This document shows, one piece after another, positions 12,014 through 18,433 of a stretch of DNA of 48,385 bases. Both the position numbers and the translations under genes were made by a program. Location: the IMG/VR virus record IMGVR_UViG_3300037041_000868, positions 1 through 48,385 of that record. One strand, written 5' to 3'. Origin of the DNA: a virus. The notes beneath the pieces were generated by a model. The model searched no databases. It saw only the letters and a list, made by a program, of their open reading frames with translations, and was not told the origin of the DNA. Every line of letters begins with the position of its first letter. Within the stretch, counting starts at the first letter, position 1.

Positions 12014-14275
12014 ATGAAAAGATTATCAGTCAAGATTACTTCATTGGCAGAGATGCAAGCGGCTCTGGCAAATGGCCCAGCCATTGAGTATCTCCACTAC
12101 AGCAGCACCGGGAATTTAGCGGGCGAAAATATGCAGCGAGCGCAACACCACTTCGGAGAAATGAGTGAGGAGAATTTCTGGCAGCATCGCGAGTACCTAC
12201 GGGATACGGGGCTTATCCGTGAGACGCGTAGGGAGTTTGATCTGGTGGGGCTGATGTACGATATAGGAGTTATCGGGTGTGATGTGACAGCATCATACCG
12301 AGAGGCGTGGAGGGACAAGTTCATACACCACTCGGTCACGTCAGGGAAAGTTGCCTATACAGAGAACCCAGAGAAGGGTAAGCGAGACATTCAGCTGGCA
12401 ACCACAATAGGCAGGCTGGCGAAGAAACTAATCCCTGAGCTTACTGATGAGCAGGTAAAGAAAATATCCAGCGAGTATCACCTGCGATACGGTGACGTTG
12501 AGGTGATCTACGGAGAGACTGAAGAAGAGTTTATCGAAGGTATAAAAAATGGGCCGACTGAGAGCTGCATGGCGACAATTACACCGGCTGGGCACAAACA
12601 TCCGGCGGCGGCGTATGCGTCAGGTGACATGATAATAGCCACGATAAAGCCTGGGGGCGATCGAGTAACGGCGCGGACGATCATCAATAAAAGCACGAAG
12701 GAGTTCTCCAGGATATACGGGGATATCCCAAGGATAAAGGGGCGGCTGGAAGCAGCAGGGTTCACGCAGAAAGTCGGTGCGCTGGCTGGATGCAGGCTGT
12801 TAAAGATTACGAATGAGAATGGTAGAGGGTGGCTCATGCCGTATGTCGATGCGGGTATTGGGTCGGGCGGAGGGTCGCTACGCTTTTGTGATGACGGCGA
12901 TTACTGGATGCTCGCTAAAAGTGGGGGCGCAGATACCTATGCCGGTTACGCACAGAGAGGTGTGGCAACTTCCTGTGAGCCGGACGACGACGACGATGAG
13001 GGGGGTGACGGTAGCGTCGAGTGTGTGTGCTGTAACGATTGCTATGACTCAGGCGACATGCGGTATATAGAAGACGCAGGCGGGGATGTCTGTGACGGGT
13101 GCGTAGATGAATACTATCGACACGCTATTACAGGTCTCCGGGGTGGGGGTAACTACTACCACGAGTACCTGCATAGGGATAGCTGCACATATGTCGAGTG
13201 TATGGATGAGTGGGTTGCAGATAATGTGATAGATGATATTGGTCTCGTGTTGGATAGCGGGTCGGGGGATTATATACACGAGGAAGATGCGGTGACGTGC
13301 GTGGCAGACGAAGAGACTTACCACCGAGAAGACTGCGTAAAGGTAGGTACGGATAACGAAGGGGTGGTGTTGTATCTGTACGATAGTAGGCGCAGCCTTG
13401 AGAGACACGCTGACGAACTATACCGCTGTACTGATGCTACCACGAAAGACATAAGTAATGGGCTGAGGTTATTCTGGGATGAGTCGGAGGAGATAGTTAC
13501 TTGGCAAGAGAACGAAGATAGGGATGAGTGGAAGTACATCCGGCTCGACAGGTGGGATGAGTACGTCGGGTCTTTACATTACAGGCCAGTGGTCGAGGAA
13601 GTGTTACCTGCACCTGTACCTGTACCATTACCACACACACCCTCACAGTTTAGCGAAGCACTAAACCAGTTACTGGACACCCCAAATGTCGAGCCAGTCT
13701 GGGCGCAGGGTATGTCATGGGTGGAGTACTACAGGTCGTTACAAAACGCGAGAATAGAGATGGAATGTTTACAGGATGGGGGTGTGTGGGAAAGAGGGTG
13801 GTGGCAGTTCTCGGACGGACAATCAGGGTATCGGAGGGCGGACGGAGTGACACTACCAACTGGCCCCGAAGTTACACCTACTCCCGTACTACAGATGCCC
13901 GAGGACTTAACATGGCGGCAGCAGTGCGCGGCCCTCCAGAGGGAAGGGGTCAAGTTCGAGAGGAACGAAGGGGGGGTATTTGTACACGACTCCATATGCT
14001 ACGCGTTCAACATGGAGAAGGCGAAGTATCGCCGAGTAGACAGGGGCCCCATGCCCAGTGATATGTCATGGAAAACGCAGGCTCTGAGGATGCAGTGCGA
14101 GGGGTACATATTTAGCTACACAAGCTGGAACGGGGCGATTTCATACCATAAGGCGCTGCCGGTACCAGCACCCCCAGAATTTTACATCCAGTGCGTCGCG
14201 GACTTGGCATTCTCAGAAGATAGAGGCAGGTACGCCGTTGTAGCAGCACCATACGAAGCACCAGTTGTGTCTTGA
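12014..14275 (+). CDS. Large early protein with Cys-rich (zinc-finger-like) domain (753 aa)
   Basis: Start ATG 12014 has AAAGGG 8 bases upstream; an in-frame ATG at 11978 lies inside palindrome copy 9 and has no ribosome site. Residues about 1-320 form a conserved-looking domain with GPTESCMATITPAGHKHPAAAY and FSRIYGD, which I recall as a recurrent phage family of unknown function. Around residues 325-445 an acidic stretch is followed by CVCCNDCYDSGDM, DVCDGCVDE and further Cys/His pairs, probably zinc-binding. From about 560 three degenerate W/Q-rich repeats follow (MSWVEYYRSLQ, LTWRQQCAALQ, MSWKTQALRMQ). Too large for a typical moron gene. Not assigned a function. Confidence 0.82.
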   Translation: MKRLSVKITSLAEMQAALANGPAIEYLHYSSTGNLAGENMQRAQHHFGEMSEENFWQHREYLRDTGLIRETRREFDLVGLMYDIGVIGCDVTASYREAWRDKFIHHSVTSGKVAYTENPEKGKRDIQLATTIGRLAKKLIPELTDEQVKKISSEYHLRYGDVEVIYGETEEEFIEGIKNGPTESCMATITPAGHKHPAAAYASGDMIIATIKPGGDRVTARTIINKSTKEFSRIYGDIPRIKGRLEAAGFTQKVGALAGCRLLKITNENGRGWLMPYVDAGIGSGGGSLRFCDDGDYWMLAKSGGADTYAGYAQRGVATSCEPDDDDDEGGDGSVECVCCNDCYDSGDMRYIEDAGGDVCDGCVDEYYRHAITGLRGGGNYYHEYLHRDSCTYVECMDEWVADNVIDDIGLVLDSGSGDYIHEEDAVTCVADEETYHREDCVKVGTDNEGVVLYLYDSRRSLERHADELYRCTDATTKDISNGLRLFWDESEEIVTWQENEDRDEWKYIRLDRWDEYVGSLHYRPVVEEVLPAPVPVPLPHTPSQFSEALNQLLDTPNVEPVWAQGMSWVEYYRSLQNARIEMECLQDGGVWERGWWQFSDGQSGYRRADGVTLPTGPEVTPTPVLQMPEDLTWRQQCAALQREGVKFERNEGGVFVHDSICYAFNMEKAKYRRVDRGPMPSDMSWKTQALRMQCEGYIFSYTSWNGAISYHKALPVPAPPEFYIQCVADLAFSEDRGRYAVVAAPYEAPVVS

Positions 14276-14284
14276 AAACATAAC
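14264..14284 (+). repeat. Dispersed palindrome copy 10
   Basis: GTTGTGTCT, TGA, AAACATAAC (one arm mismatch), spanning the stop codon of the 753-aa gene. Confidence 0.7.
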
Positions 14285-14308
14285 TCCACACTTACGAGAG
14301 GAATCAAA

Positions 14309-15370
14309 ATGAAATTACTTACAGAGATACTAGGCATGAAGCGTCCGCACAAGGGTGTTAACGAACGGTTTGTTGGCGAGGTGATACTGCCCAGACTGGG
14401 TCTGCCAGTCGAGACGCTTGTCGATGGCACCGGAGAGACGATGGCATATAACATATGCACTGACGCAACTTCCAAGAGTTTATTTGTAGCCCACTTGGAT
14501 ACGGTACACCACATAGACGAGCCGAACCCCCTGCTATTTGACATGGAGTTGGAGTGGATGTGGAAGGAAGATGGCACAGCTCTTGGTGCTGACGATGGCG
14601 CGGGAGTCTGGTTGCTGTACAACATGATACAGGCGGGTATCCCAGGTTCGTACTTGTTCACGAAGGGGGAAGAGCGCGGGGGTATAGGTGCCAAGGCAGT
14701 TGCCCGACACTACCCTCTGTGGCTCAGTGGGTTCGACAGGGCGGTTACGTTTGACAGGAAGGGCACGACCAGTATCATTACTCACCAGATGGCATGCGGC
14801 AGGTGCTGCTCGAAAGAGTTCGCCCTTGCCCTGGGTGAGAGCCTTACCATAGGAGTGGCGGAGTCGGACTACACTGCTGAATGTATTTACGTCCCTGATG
14901 ATGGCGGAGTCTATACCGATACGGCGGAGTTCACGACGATGATACCCGAGTGTACAAATGTTTCAGCGGGGTACAGGAATGAACACGGGGGGTCTGAGAC
15001 GCTAGACGTGGGGTATCTACGTGGGCTCCTCTCGGCATGCCTGAAGACCAAGTGGGAGGAACTACCAGTCAAGCGAGATCCGACAGTCGTAGAGTATGAT
15101 TACGACTACTCGTCGAGTTGGGGCATGCCCCTCCCCCGCCGTTCCTGGAAGTCGAAGGTGTACCCAGCAGTAAACGACGATGACAACGGGTGGGAGTATG
15201 GTGTGCCTCCCCTACCCACGGAGTTCGACTACGACAACCCCATGGAGTCACTCATGGGTATGACTGACCAGGAAATACTGGATGCCTCCATAGCTGACCC
15301 TGAGTGGGCGGGGGACCTACTGATACTCGCCAAGTATGGTGAGCTTGATGCTAACGAATGGGAGAAATGA
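14309..15370 (+). CDS. M20/M28/M42-like zinc metallopeptidase (353 aa)
   Basis: The full metal-ligand pattern of the M20/M28/M42 peptidase clan is present: FVAHLDTV (His62, Asp64), LGADDGAGV (Asp95), KGEERGGIGA (catalytic pair Glu121-Glu122), TFDRKG (Asp149) and NEHGGSETL (His226). These enzymes are two-zinc aminopeptidases or dipeptidases. The C-terminal 110 residues (from about 245) are acidic, Tyr/Asp-rich and look separate. ATG 14309 follows GAGAGGAA. Such a peptidase among early phage genes is unusual; it could trim host peptides or inactivate a host factor. Fold assignment is firm, substrate unknown. Stop overlaps the leader of the next gene. Confidence 0.8.
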   Translation: MKLLTEILGMKRPHKGVNERFVGEVILPRLGLPVETLVDGTGETMAYNICTDATSKSLFVAHLDTVHHIDEPNPLLFDMELEWMWKEDGTALGADDGAGVWLLYNMIQAGIPGSYLFTKGEERGGIGAKAVARHYPLWLSGFDRAVTFDRKGTTSIITHQMACGRCCSKEFALALGESLTIGVAESDYTAECIYVPDDGGVYTDTAEFTTMIPECTNVSAGYRNEHGGSETLDVGYLRGLLSACLKTKWEELPVKRDPTVVEYDYDYSSSWGMPLPRRSWKSKVYPAVNDDDNGWEYGVPPLPTEFDYDNPMESLMGMTDQEILDASIADPEWAGDLLILAKYGELDANEWEK

Positions 15371-15371
15371 A

Positions 15372-15746
15372 ATGAGCTATAAAAGCATAGGCTACCATAC
15401 TAGACTGTATGGAGATACCACTAAAAAAATCTCTGGTGGGTCGTTTGGTGGGGCCATAGATATGGAAACGATTAACAGGCTGGTTAGTGCACACTTTAGA
15501 GTTAGTATAGAACCCTCAGGAACACCCGTATTTGTTGACCGGCAAGGTCGTGAGATACGGCTAACTATAGCAGTTGACCCCAAAGTAACTGAGATGGGGA
15601 AGGTGGCGATAGCTGCCCACAACAGAGAGAAACTAATCGAAAGAGAAAGACTGCAAGATATAGAAGATTCTAACCAGCAGGAAATAGAATACCTGCTAGA
15701 TGGATTAACTCACGATGAAATTGTACGACGACTGAGGGAGAATTGA
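15372..15746 (+). CDS. Hypothetical protein (124 aa)
   Basis: ATG 15372 is chosen because GGGAGAAATGAA precedes it. MSYKSIGYHTRLYGDTTKKISGG... begins with a mixed domain, then a strand pair (FRVSIEPSGTPVFVDRQGREIRLTI) and a C-terminal charged helix (REKLIERERLQDIEDSNQQEIEYLLDGL). The ending HDEIVRRLREN resembles a small helical clamp. No recognised family. Followed after 1 base by the next gene. Confidence 0.72.
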   Translation: MSYKSIGYHTRLYGDTTKKISGGSFGGAIDMETINRLVSAHFRVSIEPSGTPVFVDRQGREIRLTIAVDPKVTEMGKVAIAAHNREKLIERERLQDIEDSNQQEIEYLLDGLTHDEIVRRLREN

Positions 15747-15747
15747 A

Positions 15748-16182
15748 ATGACTACGATAATAAGCAACACCGACGACACGATAGATAGTAGCGATGTGAT
15801 CACCCGGATAGAGGAACTTTATAGTGATCTTCAGGATCTGGAAGACCAGAGGGATGAGACAGAGGGTGACGATGATCGGATAACAGAGAGAAACGAACTG
15901 GATGGAAAGATAAAAGAGTGGAAAACCAGTAGCGACGGACTGGAACTCGAAGCCCTGAAAGACCTAGCGAGTCAGGGGGAAAACTCAGCTGACGACTGGA
16001 GTTACGGAGCACAGCTAATCCGAGACAGTTACTTTGAGAAGGCCATGGATGAAATGATAGGTGACTGTTACGATTTTGGGAAAGACTTACCCTCATGGGT
16101 AACCATATCGTATGACTATGATGCACTGAAACAAGATTACACCTCCGTCGATTTCGATGGGGAAACTTACTGGGTGAGATGA
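15748..16182 (+). CDS. Acidic hypothetical protein (144 aa)
   Basis: A strongly acidic protein (many Asp/Glu in VITRIEELYSDLQDLEDQRDETEGDDDRITERNELDGKIKEW) with a long amphipathic coiled-coil-like helix at residues 15-65, then a globular part ending DYTSVDFDGETYWVR. The C-terminal part (SYGAQLIRDSYFEKAMDEMIGDCYDFGKDLPSW) resembles a pattern seen in phage antirestriction-like small proteins, but this is too weak to name. Ribosome site GGGAGAATTGAA. Confidence 0.72.
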   Translation: MTTIISNTDDTIDSSDVITRIEELYSDLQDLEDQRDETEGDDDRITERNELDGKIKEWKTSSDGLELEALKDLASQGENSADDWSYGAQLIRDSYFEKAMDEMIGDCYDFGKDLPSWVTISYDYDALKQDYTSVDFDGETYWVR

Positions 16183-16183
16183 T

Positions 16184-16468
16184 ATGATAGATTCAATAAA
16201 AGAAATACTAGACCGAGCGCGGCGCATCGAAACTAAACTTACTCGCCTGCTGATGGGCGAGGGGGACCAGGGAGCGAAGATAGAACACGTCATGGTGTTC
16301 GACATGGCAGAGGACATCTGGGCTTTAAAATTCAAGACGAGGAGTGTCACCCTCTCCCAGGTCGTGGACATCATGGAAGAAGCTGGAGTACGTAGCATGG
16401 AGGTAGTCGATGTGTACGAGAATGGAAACCTACTGTTCAGGGTAGAGAACTTCGATGCGCACAGGTAG
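16184..16468 (+). CDS. Small hypothetical protein (94 aa)
   Basis: Charged helix at the N-terminus (MIDSIKEILDRARRIETKLTRLLMGEG) followed by a beta-alpha-beta part (HVMVFDMAEDIWALKFKTRSVTLSQVVDIMEEAGVRSMEVVDVYENGNLLFRV). Starts 1 base after the preceding stop, consistent with coupling. No family recognised. Confidence 0.7.
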   Translation: MIDSIKEILDRARRIETKLTRLLMGEGDQGAKIEHVMVFDMAEDIWALKFKTRSVTLSQVVDIMEEAGVRSMEVVDVYENGNLLFRVENFDAHR

Positions 16469-16483
16469 AGGACTACACTGCCG

Positions 16484-16504
16484 CGTGTGTTTTGGAAACA
16501 CAAC
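16484..16504 (+). repeat. Dispersed palindrome copy 11
   Basis: GTGTGTTT, TGG, AAACACAAC, between the 94-aa and 169-aa genes. The centre TGG is the complement of the usual CCA, so this copy is inverted. Confidence 0.75.
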
Positions 16505-16524
16505 TTTAATTTAAGGAGATAGAA

Positions 16525-17034
16525 ATGGATAAAGACGAGAGAGTGTACCGCGCGTTCATGCTGACGCGAAAAGAGATGCGTAATGTAGAAAGTTTTCTAG
16601 AGGCGCTACGCAAAGATGGGAAGGTTTATTACCCGACACATGCTGGCGGCGGCGCTGGTGGTGGAACGTATCCTACTGCTGGGAAGGTTTATTACCCGAC
16701 ACATGCTGGCGGCGGTGCTGGTGGAGTGCCAAGCGGTCAACTCGCGTCAGCACTAGCAAAGGACAAGGAACAGTGGACGAAGGATAAACAACCACTCCCT
16801 CACCTTGAATCACGTATGTTGGTAGACCCGCCAATGAAAGTCAGTTTTATGGTTGAGATTACGGGGTGTGATGTTGACGAAGCACTATGTCCACACATGA
16901 GAACCGAAGAAGGTACACGTTGGTGTACGAAAGAAAAAAGCTGGCCTACATCACTAATAAACGTCATGGAAAACACAAGGGAACTAACCAAAACCTGCCC
17001 GATGGTTCGGGCGCAATTTGAAGCACTTGAATAG
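16525..17034 (+). CDS. Hypothetical protein with tandem GKVYYPTHAGGGAGG repeat (169 aa)
   Basis: After an N-terminal helix (MDKDERVYRAFMLTRKEMRNVESFLEALRKD) comes a 15-residue Gly-rich unit, GKVYYPTHAGGGAGG, twice with a 21-residue period (residues about 32-66), then a Lys-rich linker and a C-terminal domain with Cys residues (GCDVDEALCPHMRTEEGTRWCTKEKSW). The repeats look recently duplicated. AAGGAG precedes the ATG. The Cys pattern could bind metal. Unknown function. Confidence 0.73.
   Translation: MDKDERVYRAFMLTRKEMRNVESFLEALRKDGKVYYPTHAGGGAGGGTYPTAGKVYYPTHAGGGAGGVPSGQLASALAKDKEQWTKDKQPLPHLESRMLVDPPMKVSFMVEITGCDVDEALCPHMRTEEGTRWCTKEKSWPTSLINVMENTRELTKTCPMVRAQFEALE
16618..16724 (+). repeat. 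44-bp in-gene duplication with 63-bp period
   Basis: The 44 bases at 16618-16661 recur at 16681-16724 with a single base change, so the duplication is recent. It keeps the reading frame (21 codons). Confidence 0.92.
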
Positions 17035-17043
17035 GAGAATTTG

Positions 17044-17490
17044 ATGGCTAACTGTAACCCCCGGGGAGGTATCCTCTCCAAGGTATACGCAAAGATTGAA
17101 AGTGATTATGGGTTGGACAAGGAGTTCACTCACTGGGACTTCGAGGAGTTCCTCGGGAAGGACATATCAAAAGACCGCAACAGAATAGCGGTGCGCCTGG
17201 TGTTCTTGCTCAAGATGGGCATTCTCAAGAAGGTGGGTGAATGCTGTGCGAAACGTACCGGCAAGAACTACGGGGTGTACCAAGCACGGATATTTCCCCT
17301 TAGTGTGTCCAGCACCTCCAAGCTGGAGGAGCAGGGACTTAACAGCAGACCGAAGTTGGACTTGGACTCCCTATTTTTTAACCTGGGAAGAAAACCGCAT
17401 GAAGTGATTAACATTAGAGGGGAGCATAACAATGAATCCAACACACGAAAGAATCCCAAGGCTAGCCGAGTGCATTCAATGGGAGGGTAG
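17044..17490 (+). CDS. Hypothetical protein (148 aa)
   Basis: Start ATG 17044 (the TTG just before it is less likely; AGGAGA upstream fits). MANCNPRGGILSKVYAKIESDYGLDKEFTHWDFEEFLGKDISKDRNRIAVRLVFLLKMGIL has the look of a small winged-helix-like domain (helix, helix, KxGILKKVG turn), which could bind DNA. The C-terminal half is polar and disordered. Overlaps the next gene by 59 bases. Confidence 0.68.
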   Translation: MANCNPRGGILSKVYAKIESDYGLDKEFTHWDFEEFLGKDISKDRNRIAVRLVFLLKMGILKKVGECCAKRTGKNYGVYQARIFPLSVSSTSKLEEQGLNSRPKLDLDSLFFNLGRKPHEVINIRGEHNNESNTRKNPKASRVHSMGG

Positions 17491-17890
17491 CAATACACAG
17501 GCAGTTGCTGAGTTTTTAGGTAGGCACGGCATGACTGGTACGCTTTACCGAGACAAGTTCCTCACGGTGCGGGAGAACGGGCGCGTCATACACACGATGT
17601 GGCCTGACAGCTGGGCACTCGAAGGTGAAGATGGGAAAATCAGGTTCTATACTGACTACACATTTAAGTCGATGTACCGCCTGGTAAGGCGTAAACTGCC
17701 ATACCTGCCCTCGATGACTGACGAGGAGTTAATCTCTTGCTTGGAAAGCACGGGCGGGGTATCGGAGGTAGAGTCTCACCTACTGGGGAGACTCAAGGAG
17801 AGCATAGATCGTGCAGATGGACTAGAAGCACAAGCCGAAGCTACGCGGGCGGAAGAGTCACTTAAAGAGTACGAAGAACGAGAAACTTAA
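17432..17890 (+). CDS. Hypothetical protein (152 aa)
   Basis: MNPTHERIPRLAECIQWEGSNTQAVAEFLGRHGMTGTLYRDKFLTVRENGRVIHTMWPDSWALEGEDGKIRFYTDYTFKSMYR: the opening (PRLAECIQWEGSNTQAVAEFL) is common in small phage proteins with a W-[ED]-G-SN motif; function unknown. The last 60 residues form a charged helix (LLGRLKESIDRADGLEAQAEATRAEESLKEYEE). Starts inside the previous gene behind GAGGGGAG. Confidence 0.72.
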   Translation: MNPTHERIPRLAECIQWEGSNTQAVAEFLGRHGMTGTLYRDKFLTVRENGRVIHTMWPDSWALEGEDGKIRFYTDYTFKSMYRLVRRKLPYLPSMTDEELISCLESTGGVSEVESHLLGRLKESIDRADGLEAQAEATRAEESLKEYEERET

Positions 17891-17905
17891 CTAAGGAGAA
17901 TAGAA

Positions 17906-18073
17906 ATGCCAAAATGTGAAATTCAATCTATAGAAGAGGTTGGTGAACACGGCATGTATAAAGCCACGTTAAGCATCGACGATCACGGATGCGCGGTAAC
18001 GGTCATTGGAACAGATTTAACAGAGTGCGTCGAACGTGCTTGTAAGATAGTAGCTAAATTTAAGGAGAAATAA
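17906..18073 (+). CDS. Small hypothetical protein (55 aa)
   Basis: MPKCEIQSIEEVGEHGMYKATLSIDDHGCAVTVIGTDLTECVERACKIVAKFKEK is a compact alpha/beta fold with four Cys. It follows AAGGAG, and its own end carries the AAGGAG of the next gene, one base after its stop. Confidence 0.62.
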   Translation: MPKCEIQSIEEVGEHGMYKATLSIDDHGCAVTVIGTDLTECVERACKIVAKFKEK

Positions 18074-18074
18074 A

Positions 18075-18341
18075 ATGCCAAGTTCACCAGGATACAAGCG
18101 GGATCTGAAACAGGAAAGAAAAACAGAGTTGGCCCGAGGTGGGGCAGAGAAAAACATCGAGCGTAAGCAGGCTCGGCGGGATATGGAGAAGGCCGGTCTT
18201 GTCAAACCATTCGATGGGAAAGACGTGGATCATAAGAAGCCTCTCAGTAAGGGGGGGTCAGGGGCGCAGAGTAATCTGCGGGTTCAGAGTGTATCAGATA
18301 ACAGGTCGTTCCCCAGAACGAAAGCAGGGGCAATAAAATGA
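18075..18341 (+). CDS. Small HNH-like nuclease (88 aa)
   Basis: A basic protein whose core, DVDHKKPLSKGGSGAQSNLRVQSVSDNRSFPRT, matches the compact HNH pattern (Asp-His in DVDHK, Asn in SNLRV, final Asn/Arg in DNRSF). Residues 1-45 are Lys/Arg/Glu-rich. Such minimal HNH proteins are frequent in phages; the role may be DNA nicking. It lies 92 bp upstream of the intein-bearing polymerase gene. AAGGAG precedes the ATG; stop overlaps a tiny membrane ORF. Confidence 0.75.
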   Translation: MPSSPGYKRDLKQERKTELARGGAEKNIERKQARRDMEKAGLVKPFDGKDVDHKKPLSKGGSGAQSNLRVQSVSDNRSFPRTKAGAIK

Positions 18342-18412
18342 TAATAGATACGGCGGGGTATGTCATGGTCGGGCTGATAGCGATGGTGCTTCTGCCCGCA
18401 GTCTGGGAGTAA
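18338..18412 (+). CDS. Tiny hydrophobic peptide (24 aa)
   Basis: MIIDTAGYVMVGLIAMVLLPAVWE: a single predicted membrane helix. ATG overlaps the previous stop (ATGA). No clear ribosome site, so translation would rely on coupling. Could be a genuine membrane micro-protein or chance. Confidence 0.4.
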   Translation: MIIDTAGYVMVGLIAMVLLPAVWE

Positions 18413-18433
18413 ATGTAAATAAGGGGAGGATGA

